This document shows positions 12,404 through 23,325 of a DNA stretch of 64,000 nt, piece after piece; within the stretch, counting starts at the first letter, position 1, and every line of letters begins with the position of its first letter. Both the position numbers and the translations under genes were made by a program. Source of the stretch: Apiospora phragmitis (taxonomy: Eukaryota > Ascomycota > Sordariomycetes > Amphisphaeriales > Apiosporaceae); assembly GCA_038363925.1 (NCBI GenBank), contig JAQQWL010000003.1:620001-684000 (forward strand), written 5' to 3'. The notes under the pieces were generated by a model. That model saw only the letters and a list, made by a program, of their open reading frames with translations. It searched no databases and had not been told where the DNA came from.

Positions 12404-13386
12404 ATGGGCGGTATACCATCAAAGCCCGACTACTCCAAGAGCCTGCAGGTCATAGGGGCCGGCTTCCCCCGAACGGGCACGACATCCATGCAGCTGGCTC
12501 TGGAGAGGCTACTGCACGGCCCGGTCGCCCACGGCGGATCGCACATGGTATCCAACGGGAAAGGTACAGCGCCCACACCCCTACACACACCTAGACATTG
12601 CATAACCAGTTACTGACGTGGACGACTACTCCTTACGCAACAACCAGACTTCGGCAGCAAATGGGGCGAAGCCTGCCTAGCCCGCCGCGCCGGCGACCGC
12701 GCGCGCACCCTGAAACTGGTGCGCGCGGGCATCCGCGGCTTCGTCGGGTGCACCGACGTGCCGTGCCTGTGGTTCCTCGAGGAGCTGCTGGAGCTGCACC
12801 CGGGCGTCAAGGTGGTGCTCGTGACGCGCGAACCGGCCCGGTGGCACCCGAGTCTCAAGGGCGTCTTCGGCCACATCGAGGGCTGGTGGCTGCCGCTCGC
12901 GGTGTGCATCCACCCGGGGCTGCGGTGGATGCCCGTCATGGTTTCCGAGTTTGCGCGGCAGATTCGGCGGTTGATGGGGGAGGGGTATGATCATCATACG
13001 TTTGGTCCGGGTAAGTTGGAGACTTTTTCTTGTTGGTAATGTTATTGTTACGGTTGTTGTATGAACTCGCTCAACTGTTGATGGGTTTGCGTGCTGACTC
13101 TACCCCATTCACAAAATCAGAGTTCTTGCCGGCTTACCAAAATTGGGTCAGGTCCGTGGTCCCCAAGGAGCAACTGCTGGTCATGTCCTTGAAGGAGGGC
13201 TGGGAGCCCCTGTGCAACTTCTTGGACAAGCCGGTTCCGGACGAGCCCTTCCCGAGAGTCAACGATGCCGCGGCTGCCGATGCAACGGCTGCAAAAGCGT
13301 TCGGGATGCTCGGGCTGATGTGGCTGGGCATTTTCTCCATGATGGGCGCTGGGATCTACGCCAGCTTGAATTTGTGGCGACGCTGA
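12404..13386 (+). CDS. Sulfotransferase-like P-loop protein with C-terminal membrane anchor
   Basis: Three exons: 12404-12563, 12648-13010 and 13121-13386. The introns are 84 bp (GTACAG...CCAG, branch CTGAC at about 12613) and 110 bp (GTAAGT...TCAG). The phases join exactly to give 262 aa. Exon 1 carries GAGFPRTGTTS, the 5'-phosphosulfate-binding loop of the fungal Sulfotransfer_4-like family, which is often mislabelled NAD-dependent epimerase. Exon 2 holds the ARRAGD, GFVGCTDVP and VVLVTREPARW blocks, the last being the 3'-phosphate-binding strand-loop with the RDPxRW pattern. Exon 3 ends with a hydrophobic helix (GMLGLMWLGIFSMMGAG) and a short basic tail, suggesting a tail-anchored protein. 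Substrate unknown. The frame is clean and the gene looks functional. Confidence 0.88.
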
Positions 13387-13533
13387 GGTGGATTAAAGGA
13401 AACAATCTCCTAGTGTGGTATAGGATTGAAATCGTTTACAAATCAGTTATTTTGAGTGCTTTATATGTATGATGGTATACTGTTGGGTAGACGTTCCATT
13501 TTTGACGCCTTTTCGACGTGGCAACTCCGCCAC

Positions 13534-15631
13534 TCAGTGAGCGAATCTGAAGTCAAGCCTTTTATTGCCCTCGTCCTTGGTGGTGTTCAAGTAATGGTCC
13601 TTTTCATCTCGTGACATGGTAGACCATAGCTTCTCCTTGCTCTTGTTCCTCAATATGTAGAAGAACTTCATACCCACTGCCCATACAATGTTAAAGGATA
13701 TGAGACCCAAGAGCACCTTGTTGCCTGTGCGGTAGAGCGGACGGTCCTGGTCTCGATAGATCTGTAGGCCTCGTTGGTAAGTATCGGGTAAAAGACGAAA
13801 AGCGAGGTGCACGAGTAGGAGAAGAAGAGGGCGGACTCACATTTGACCCTATAATATTTCCGGCTTGGACGCATATATTGTAGATGGCGCTCCCAATTGT
13901 TCGCGTACGCACGGTGCCTGCGTTGCGTGACGTAAGAGCGACCAGCTGATGCAGAGTTAACGTGTGCGTCTCATATGGAAATTCCCGGCACAGAAAGACA
14001 GAAAGATGGTGCTGGTGCTCAACTTACGATAGCGTGTGTATAAGGGTGACTTTACAATTCTAGTGTCAACAGAGATATCCACGTTATAGGCAGTAGGAGG
14101 TTCACCAGTAGGGAAAACCTACCCAATCATGAGTATACTCAAAGTATACCAAGACCACGGACTCGCCGTCGCCGGCAAGACCTCGAGCGCAATGCACATG
14201 GGCAGGAACCAGATCTGCGTGACGAGGACGCAGAAGAAACGGTTGTCGATGCGCTCTGAGACCCACGTCCAGAAGACGACCTGGAGCAGGAAGAGGAAGT
14301 ACGCGGGCACGGTCAGCAGGTTGGTCTGGAACGTGTCGAAACCCAGCGTCTTGAGGTTGATGGTCAGGTAGGCCGTGATGGGGGTCGACGGGATGTTCCA
14401 GACCAGCCCGTAGATGTAGATGGGCCAGAGGTCGTAGTCGGTCAGGGCCTCCCAGAGCAGCTTCAGGGTCAGGCCTTGGCGGTTGTGCATTCCACCCTGA
14501 TTGATTGTTGGTGTTAGTGGGGATTAATCCGGCGATATCAGGCCGTAAACAAAGAACGTACCTTTCCTGGATCATCTCGAAGAACGCGATTCACCATGAT
14601 CTTCTCCTCTCGCTCGGAGAACCAACCATCCTTGCCCCTGAACCAGCTAGCCGTCTCGGTCGGCGACGGCGGCAGATAGAACCACGACAGGATCCCGATG
14701 AGCGCCGTCAGCCCGCCCTCGAGCGCGAACAGCCAGCGCCAGCCGGCCCAGCCGGTGACGCCGCGCAGTCGCAGGATGCCGTACGCGAGAAACGCCGAGA
14801 AGATGTTGGTGGAGATGTAAGCGGCCCAGAAAAAGCTGAGGCGCAGGGGCAGCTCGCGCGACTTGTAAAAGTAGCTCAGATACAAAATCACGTCCGGGAT
14901 GAAGCCGCCCTCGATCAGGCCCAGCAGGGCCCGCATCGCGTAGAAGGAGGCCTCGCTGGTCAGGCGGCTCTGACAGCACGCGACGATGCTCCACGAGGTC
15001 ATCTGGATGGGGATCCAGACGTTGGGGCCGAGCCTTTTGGAGATCATCTGGGACGGCAGCTCTGCGCACAGACTATGTTTGTGCGTGTGTGACGTTAAGG
15101 AATGGCATCTACATATCTAATAGAGAGGTTGGGAGGCAGGCAATTAGGTACTTACAAGTAGAGGTAGAAGATGGTCATGCCGGTGTTGTACTGGTTGGTT
15201 GAAAGCCCCAGATCGTTCAACATACCGTCCGATAAAGCTTGCTGTATATTGCCTCGATCCAACTGAAGCGCGAAGAACATGATGCAGGCCCAAGTGCAGA
15301 TCTTGTAGTCAAGCTGTGACGGTGTTAGGGAACCGGGTCAAAGGGGCGATAGTTTACCCCCAGAAGACCAAAGCAGTGGCGAAGGAGATAAAGGCACTGG
15401 GCAGCATACCTTTCTGACCAACCGTTTCTCTTCTTCTGGTGACCATGTCTCTTTCGGATCGTAGCGGTGATAGCCCTCATACTCGGGTATGGGCTCGTAG
15501 AATCGGATATCGCCTCCTCCGGCGAAAGCATCGGCGTTTCCCAGGCGTAACGAAAGAGGCGTCTTGTCGCTGGCAGAATCTGTTCCTCGGTTTGAGGCCA
15601 CGCTCAGCGGGGCTTTTTGATCGTCTGCCAT
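13534..15631 (-). CDS. MFS transporter, Dal5/allantoate-permease (ACS) type
   Basis: Seven exons on the minus strand: 15410-15631, 15156-15313, 14562-15072, 14123-14496, 14028-14049, 13841-13945 and 13534-13761. All phases fit, giving 539 aa. The fifth exon is only 22 nt. The N-terminal ~70 residues are cytosolic and end with the SPEEEKRLVRK block typical of fungal anion:cation symporters. QLDRGN follows in helix 1, then RALLGLIEGGFIPD with an R/E/F pattern and YFYKSRELPLR as the MFS loop. The central loop has WFREKDGWFSERE-like residues, and the C-terminal half ends with NKLFFYILRN-like sequence. The family moves organic anions such as allantoate, nicotinate, pantothenate or biotin precursors across the plasma membrane; the substrate cannot be read from sequence. 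I start at MADDQKAP; an in-frame Met 22 codons upstream is possible. Confidence 0.92.
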
Positions 15632-17161
15632 CGCGGTGCAAAGAATTCGTCGTGGATAAGAGTCGGTCGCACAAAAGGGGGTTACTGCCGTATTCATCCG
15701 ACTGACCAGAGAGAAGCATTCTGAGAGAAACGTCAGGCCGTTGTTGAGTGATGTTTGGCTTCGTGTTCTTATATGTCGTCATTCTTTCCTGGCGTGATAC
15801 ATCAAAACCCGGCTGCTCATGCAGCATGGCGTCAAGGATTGTCTTGTTTTTCGCGCAGAAGCGTGGGAGAGTCACACTAAAAACAACCGAGGTCAGGGGT
15901 CTATCCCCATTGCATCTCTCTTATCTTGACGAGTATGCACGTTCTATTAAACAAGAATACCGAGCGCCCCCTGGACCCGAAGATGTGGACCAAAACCATG
16001 ATGATGCCATCCGGCGAAGACACCTCGGCCAATTGGGCCCCAGCGACACCATTGATAGTAAGGCCAATTCAGCATAAGGCGCATTATCCAGGCAGATTCC
16101 GTGATTATCGTCCCCAGAGTTATCCTTGTCCGTATTTTTGGGCTGTTGCAACCCACTTGGTATGCGTGACCCCCGCTATCTGAGCAGCGTCAGTATGGTG
16201 CAATATCACGTCAAAAGCTCGCCAGCCCATAGGCGTGCAGTATCACCAGAGGTCCGGGATCTCTTCCACAACAGCACACTGAGCACGGCTCTTGTAGGCC
16301 GCTACGATGGAATTTGCAACCACTATTTAGAAGTTTGTATATGTGCCTCATGTATAAAAGAAGAAAACAAAGATCCGAGACAGGTTAGCCCAATCGTGTT
16401 GAGATCCGACGCTGTAAGCGCCAATAACGCCATAGTCTTGGCAGAGTTACATGTCGGGCCGCGGCCGGGTCTTCCACGCCAAGTCAGCCTATAATACAAT
16501 CGCGTGAATAAGCGCCGCTCCTAACGTGCTCCTGATGTTTCAGGCCTCTCTTCTACACATATGGCTGCAAATGCCAGAGATGCTATAAGTACAGCCCCTT
16601 TACAGAATCCTTCGTGTCAGCCACAGATCGAATTGGCAAATGGAAGGTGCAGTCTTCGAGCCGAGCAAAGAACCCGACAGCTGAGGCCCCTCTTGAAGGA
16701 TTTCACTAATGCGTAAAACAACGGCACTAGTATCTGGTATGCAGCCTGATATCCATACCAGGAGCGATTTCAGTTTTCCATCTTCCAATCCATGTTCGTC
16801 AGATAAGCGCGGTGGCGGTATCAAAACATTCCGGTCAGAGACGGTTGGCTCCAGGGTAGGCAAGATTCAAAGTACCGATGTTCATAAGCTTTTATCACGG
16901 GCATTTGCTTCTTCCAAACCTCCAGCCGGGCCTTGCATTTGGGTCATCGTAGGCCATAGCAGCGACCAGAGACCAGCTACAATTAAGCACCACAGCCTGC
17001 TGCTCGCTCGTTTCATAAATAAGACTGCATTCTCATAATGGTCATCTTGTGAGTTGTGTCTGAAATTTCCCATGTTGTAGACATTTTAATGCGTTGCGTG
17101 TGCGTCGCCATGCCTTGTCCATAATTCACAGAAGCCCCACGAACGAAAACCTGGCGGTGAG
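15632..17161. other. Intergenic, no supported gene
   Basis: Contains the divergent upstream regions of the MFS gene (minus) and the lectin-like gene (plus). Short frames on both strands have no recognisable motif. Nothing else is supported. Confidence 0.5.
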
Positions 17162-18644
17162 ATGTCGCGAAACACTGGCCAGTTCTGGAGCACTCTGGAA
17201 GTGTACCAAAAGCCTGAATCTTCACAGGAGAAGATAGTCAGGCCGGACGCCACCGAGAAGATCACCTGCAACTCGTACGCTAGCCGTACCGAGGGGCCGC
17301 GCGAACTTAGCGATCACAGGGCGTCGAAAATCAGCAGTGATGCAGAGGGACAGCGCTCGAAATTGGACCAGAGACGATGCGGACTATCACCTCGAGTGTT
17401 CTGGGTTATGGTGATCGGCATCAACATCCTGCTGACGGCTGTGGTCGCCAGGGGTATAGCTGGCGGGCTTCTCGGTCGCCGCGGCCAGTCTGAGAGGTCA
17501 TCATCTCATAAGGGCTCGGACTCTCCCGAAGAGCGTTCGGCAGGGTCGTCCTTGGCCATGCAACTGCGTCGCGACTCAGCGCGCTCAACTGGATCGGATC
17601 CTCAGAGGCCCGGTGCTTCCGGTGCACGGCGCTTTTCTACCAGAAGAGTGGGTTGTTGCTCATGAGCCGCACGGTCGGCGATGACTGGGTCGAAGAGATC
17701 GTTCGGCTGAACACCCCGGAAACCCAGGATCTCAGCGTGAAGAACGGGACACCACTTGCGTCCGTTGTCATATCCACCCGATCAGGGTGGGAGGGAAATA
17801 ATACCGAAAGCGGCATCACTCTGTTCTACCTCGACTCGAACAACCACATTCGTGACTTGGTTGCCTGGCCCACCAACGTCAGCCTTTGGAGCCAAGGCCA
17901 GTTCTGGGACTCCAACGTGACCGCCGGCGACAACTCCAACCTCGCGGTCCTCGGGCTTGACTGTTCGCCCTGTTCGAACCGCACGCTTCTGGTATTTCAG
18001 CGAGACGGCGGCGACCTGTATTCTATAGCTGGGGACGACATAAAAGTCAAGCATCGAATTGTTGGGGCTAACCTCGGGACACCATTGGCGATGTTCCCGG
18101 CCACCGTATCAAATATGTCAGCTGGTATAGCACAAAGCCAGATGCACTTGTTCTACCACCGCGACGGGCAGATCGACGAGTTCCTATTCAATAACGAGAC
18201 CAAGCTTGGCTGACACAGCGATAGGTTATTCCGGTCCCTATTTACATTGAAAGGAAATAATATAATCAAATCATGGACAGGGGCGGTGAACCTGATCGAG
18301 CACATCCCGACATCCGAACGGGCTCCCATCCGAACGGCTGCCCCTCTTACATGAACTCCCGGGGGCTCGTCATGGCGCTGCGGGACGGGGGCAACATCAC
18401 CGTGAGCTACTTGCCTTCGGCCGGCGACTGGAACGAGGGCGGGAAGACGTCGAACCTGTTCGCCATGTTCACGAACGGAGGCGGCAATGTCACGACCGAT
18501 AAGCCCGAAATAGACTTGGCGCCCATCGCGTTGAGCCAGGACTTTCATCTGTACATGACGGCCAAGGGCGGCTCGCGGATTCTGGAGTATGAGTGGTCGG
18601 GCACCAAGCCGGACTCTTTTTGGTTTACGAAAGTGGTTCTATAA
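17162..18644 (+). pseudogene. Type II membrane beta-propeller (fucose-lectin-like), 3' part disrupted
   Basis: Exon 1 (17162-17453) encodes a cytosolic head beginning MSRNTGQFWSTLEVYQ and a membrane helix (FWVMVIGINILLTAVVA). A 59-bp intron (17454-17512, GTATAG...ATAAG) restores the frame to the extracellular part. That part has repeated propeller-blade signatures: ALFYQKSG, ITLFYLDSNNHIRDL, LLVFQRDGGDLYSI and LFYHRDGQIDEF. This head-helix-propeller layout matches fungal proteins annotated as fucose-specific-lectin-like. At 18211-18213 a TGA ends the frame. Further blade sequence (SYMNSRGLVMALRD, FHLYMTAKGG, LEYEW) continues from about 18340 to 18644 in another frame. No convincing donor lies before the TGA, so a frameshift/stop or an odd intron separates the halves. 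It may be a recent pseudogene or an assembly indel; the first 333 codons are intact. Confidence 0.65.
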
Positions 18645-18839
18645 TGTTCGAGAAAGAGGCCACAGCATGCGTGACATGGAACGGTAAACGTAATTCTGAA
18701 TCTCGATGAAGTTATGATTAAGACAAATGTGGGCTTCTAGAAGACTGATGAAATGGATTCTGGTAATGATTATGAGTAATTATGAAAACAGATATTAAAA
18801 AAAGATTAGGGTTACATTCTGACCAATTTACCATGACGC

Positions 18840-20225
18840 TTAATGATTTCCCGAGATAGTCCATCCACACCCGTCACAATCCCCACGAAGAGAGAGCCAG
18901 TAGCAAAACTCTCATTTCCTCGTTCTTTCAACAACGACCTGTTCTATCTGCGGCGCCTTGCCAACAGCACGCCCGTTGCCATCTCTTATGGCCGGACCCG
19001 ACCTCGACGACTGCGCAGCAGGGTTGGTGAAGCCGGACTGTGCCTGGAGACCCCCGGCCTGGAGTAATTCGAATGCTCTTCTGGAATGGGGGGCTCTGCT
19101 GGCTTCAGGGCGGCCGTGGTGCGTCCCCACACCGTCCCGACCACATTGGGCGACGTCGCTATTGGGCTGAGCCCCTTGAAGACGGAATCGAACTGGGCCG
19201 TCTTGGGCTCCAGCTTCTGTATGTCCGCCGGCAACTGGTTTCGTCCCTTGATCAAGGTGATGCGCTCGGCGACTTGCTTGTTGGCAACAAACTGTCCCAT
19301 AAAAAGGGGCATAGCCTTCGTCGTGCCCACATGCCAACATGAGATGCTTACACTGAATGCTATCGATGAAAAAGCTGATATTCTCTGTGGTTTAGTAACA
19401 AATAGTTAGTGTTGCTTGAACAAGACGCTGGAGGGCATTGCTAGGAACTTTAATGATGAAGCAAAAGCGGAAATGAAAAAAAAGGCCAGGAAAACTCACC
19501 GCGCATCTTGGAATCCGCGCGCTCCTTGCCGGAGCCCACGTCAACAAAGTCGAACAGCGGTTGGCGGATGTTGAAGCCGTTGGCGAACGCCCTCAAATGG
19601 CCCACGTCGCACGGCGTGCCTCCGCGCCGCAGTGTTTCCCCGAGGCCCGTCATGTTGGCAAACGCCCGGACGACGATGTTGACCTCGGATGGGAACCCGA
19701 GCGTCTCTTTCACGTGGCTCTGCACCGCCGCCAGCAGCGCATCGGCCGCTTCGACGCCGCCTTTCTCGCCCTTCTTGATCAAGTCCTCGTCGAACTAGAT
19801 GGAGGGAAAACAGGTCATCGTTTCGTCAGCCTGTCTATCATTGGAGTACTTGCTCGGTACACGCCGCACTTACCACATAGACGTCTGCGTCCGCATCGAT
19901 CAACACGGCAGCGAAGGGTCGTTTTTCCTGTTGCGCCTCCCATTCTTTCTTCTCCTGCTGCAAGAGCCGTCGGGTCTGGCTTTCGCTTTCCAGATCAAGC
20001 TTCGACTGATGCAGTTCCAGTTTGGTAGAATCAAGCCTGGTCAAAAGCTCCTGTTCTCGAGCCACGTCATTAGCGCTGATAATAAATCGGGAAAAAAACA
20101 GAGGATCCATTATTAGAGATGCATGAGCCTTGCCTCCATCAGCTTCATCCCCGATCAACTTCTCCGGTGAGATCGGTTTGGATGTTGGCATACCGCCCGC
20201 GAAACACTTCAAGCTCGGTCTCCAT
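18840..20225 (-). pseudogene. CCCH zinc-finger / DUF7923-type protein gene, decayed
   Basis: Reconstructable exons on the minus strand: 20160-20225 (22 codons from METELEVFRGRY), 19874-20050, 19500-19794, then 19384 downward. The introns are 109, 79 and 115 bp. Encoded blocks are a short coiled coil (ELLTRLDSTKLELHQSK), FAAVLIDADADVY, a helix pair with KKGEKGGVEAADALL, FDFVDVGSGKERADSKM, and ACGHDEGYAP. This resembles the NYN/nuclease-like domain of fungal CCCH zinc-finger proteins (DUF7923 as I recall it). Lesions: an indel in the A5 run near 19301-19305 throws the frame, a compensating shift lies at about 19040-19060, and an in-frame TGA (about 18910) precedes a FCYWLSLRGDC finger-like tail. 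Three lesions argue for a pseudogene, though homopolymer errors could explain the shifts. Confidence 0.68.
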
Positions 20226-22275
20226 CGCAAGACAACGGAGAACTACCAGATAGCTAACAGAAATTATCGTACTGGGTTCTGTGTCAAAATGAAGGTATGA
20301 AGTGCTTAGATTACTTGCTACTGCTACAACTACTGTGAGGTGAGGGGGAAGGCATCCTATTTATGCTTCTCCGAGCCTTGAACGCGTGTACTGTACGTCC
20401 ACGAGCCCTTGGGACGTCGTCGATCAACACGTCGAAGTGTTTCTCGGAAAGCGAAAAGGAAGGAAGGGAGTAGGATTAGGCAGAAATCATAGAAGACTTG
20501 GGTAGCCAACATCAGGCTGGAGCAGTTGCATCGCATCACGTTCCTCTATTGGCGAGGATCCATTGCCAATGAAAAGCGAGGCAGAATGTATTATGTAACC
20601 ATGGATGGGTGGGGAGAGCCGATGATCACTGGTCAGAATCGCGTCCAATGCATGTCGGTAATTCTAACAGCGGGGCTTGACATGAACGATCTTCACCTTT
20701 CCATCTGCGTTGAGTCATGTCAGGTCGCCATATTGCCCAATCTACTAGATTATACCTTCCGACAGCGATATCATCCTGAGCGACACTGGTTGTTTGCCAC
20801 CGGACAGTCAGAACTGCTTCGGCTTGCCACAATCTGGGCGTTGATGTTTTTGGGCGCGGAGATCGGCTAAGGATCGAAATCTATGGAAACGAGGAGTGCC
20901 AGCGGTGCGCTTATGAGAGTCGCCTTGGATGCAAGATCATTCGCGACGGGATTATGAGCATGGTAACCTCTCTGGAGGTATTCCCACATGCAAGGCTCGC
21001 TTTTATGAGAAAGGCGCGACAGCCCGGGCTATGAGACACGAGGAGATGTGCTCGTTGTCGAGACGCCAAGCGAAACGTTGGGGCGTTGAGGCGAATGGGC
21101 TTTCAATCTGGTTCTCTATACCCTTCCCGGTATCATTCTGGAACGCTATCCCAGATCGGCCCGAGCCTTTCCTAGACTGCAATAATAGCAAAAGTACTGC
21201 CATTGGAGTCCGGATCAAAATTTAGAGAAGCATGGGTATGAACTGGGTAAGCTTGACAATTGGAACTACCCACTGGCCCAGAAAGCGGAGCTGGAGAGCT
21301 GTACATCTTTGATGATCGGGATGTCTTGGAAGGAGTTGCTTCTCGAACGAGTCCGTGAGGCGCCTTCCAGAGGAGGGCTGGCACGTGTGCGATACTTTGA
21401 CACTGCTTTTCTACTTAATGTACTGTATGCAGAGCCGCATTACACGCCCACAATCTTTCAATTAGTGTCGTCCAATGTCTAAGTTTGCCCGATCAGATGG
21501 GCCCCGGATCGGCCCCACACCGCGCAGAGGTTGTCCAGTCGGCCCGGCATCGGCCGCAACGCGTAACGACATTCTACATAAGACCTTTTGCAGAGGTCAT
21601 AATTCGTCAAAACACGATGACGCCCGATAACCGCCACAGATTGCGAATCCCCGATATGCTTCCCACTGGTCCGCAGCCATACGTCAAATATTTATCGGTC
21701 TGATTGGTAAGCCTCCAGATCCAGTTCGCCGTGGTGTCGTTAACCGGCGCAATTAACCACTGGACAAATAATTCAGAGGAATACTGCGGCCCAGACGACC
21801 GAGACGGCCGAGAGGAATTAGGGCCAACAACGCCTCAACTTCCACGCTGGCAAAGACTTGACAGCAGTGGTTGGACTGCGGGCATGGACGTTGGTTACAT
21901 GGCGTATAATCACAGTGCAGAAGTCGATCTGAATGAACATGAAAGATGCGGGAAGCGCCAGCGGGCATCAAGGTGACACTAAATAGACAAATTATCAAAG
22001 CCGCAGTGCCGGTACATTGCTAAAGGATTGAGAGTAGAAAAATTATAACAATAAGCTATTGGGCAACGTCAATAGGACACCGATGCCAATGCATCAACAA
22101 TCTCGGTGTGGGTATAGACTCCGCGTATTTACGCTATCCGCACCCCCAGGGAGAGATAAGATGATTCCAATCAAACGAGTATTTTATTTAATTGCTTGTT
22201 ATGGTTGTTCCGCTACGTGACCTGTTTTGCGGCCAAATTGGAGTCATCATTTGGGCCAGCAACCGCCGCTGCTGG
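20226..22275. other. Intergenic, possible gene debris
   Basis: Normal composition up to the retrotransposon border. Around 20890-21100 the + strand gives Cys-pair fragments (CQRCAYESRLGCK and, in another frame, CARCRDAKR) that might be debris of a cysteine-rich protein. No continuous gene can be supported. Confidence 0.35.
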
Positions 22276-22280
22276 GTTTA
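22276..22280. repeat. Target-site duplication, left copy (GTTTA)
   Basis: GTTTA abuts the 5' LTR; its partner GTTTG abuts the 3' LTR at 30636-30640. The single G/A difference is a transition in the RIP direction. A 5-bp duplication is standard for Ty3/gypsy integrases. Confidence 0.8.
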
Positions 22281-22450
22281 TGTCAGGGTTGCACCTGACA
22301 AGGGTTTGATACCCGGCTGCAGAGCGCCGAGGTCGCCGCTAGGTATATAAGTCTAGTGGTCCTCCTAGATAGTTAGAGGGCTAGAGTTCAGTAAATGTAT
22401 ACACCTACCCCTACGGGTATTTTTTCACTCTATCTTATAAGATTTTGACA
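22281..22450 (+). repeat. 5' LTR of gypsy element
   Basis: 170 bp, TGTCAGGGTTGC to GATTTTGACA, with a TATATAAG promoter-like box. It aligns without gaps to the 3' LTR. It differs at 14 positions by my count, every one T or A here against C or G in the 3' copy, and 13 of the 14 lie in the downstream 70 bp. The 5' LTR was therefore partly RIP-mutated. Confidence 0.95.
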
Positions 22451-23325
22451 CGTTGAACTCTTTTTCTTCCCAAAGGCGATAGACCGTCGAGATGCCTAAA
22501 AGAGGAGCGACCGCAGCTATACGCCGTAGCGGCTCGGTATCGACATAATACTTAGAAAAGAAGAGCAGGCCTCCTTAAACACCTAACTAAAGTAGGCTAA
22601 CCGCGAGCTAGAGGCTATTAATAAATAGATCCGCCTTAACGAAGTTCGTAATCGGATCTAGTAATAATAAAGCGACCTAGCAGCTTTAAAGCAACCTCCT
22701 CGAGAAGCTATTACCTCGGCTGGTTAAAGTATTACGACTAAACCGGTTTTAATATTATTACGAGAGAGCGGATACTTAAAGGGTTTTAAAATCTTAAAGC
22801 TTATAATTAAAAATAGTTTTTACCCAACTCCTTCGGATATAATACTATTTTTATACGAATACGAGGGGTATTTCGACCTTAGCCGAAGCGACCTCGTTAT
22901 AAATAAAAATCGAATCCTTATCGTATAATAAAAGTTAAATATAATAAATAAAAAGCGATAGTTTAATTACTTTTAATATATTAATTAAAGCTTAATTAAT
23001 AATATTAATTAGTTTAAATTTATTAATTAATTAAAAAATACTTTACCGAATAAAAATACCCGCGATCTCGTAATATTTTTAAAACTCGTAAAAACCCGTT
23101 AAGCTAAAAACGAAATAATTTAAAGTTTTATAAACCGTATTAAAAAGTTTAAAAAAAAGCTTTTAAAATTATTATTTAATAAAACGCGTATTAATAATTT
23201 AGTACGAAATATTAAACCTTAATTGAAATATTAAATTATATTTTAAACATTACGGATTTAAATAAAAAACGAGTTCGTATCGAATTATTAATTAATTAAA
23301 GAAGTACTTAATATTTTATATCGTA

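Noticed and set aside
20526..21225. Cys-pair fragments that might be a zinc-cluster transcription factor
   Set aside because: Spacing does not match Zn2Cys6 or C2H2, frames are short, and no flanking domain is visible.
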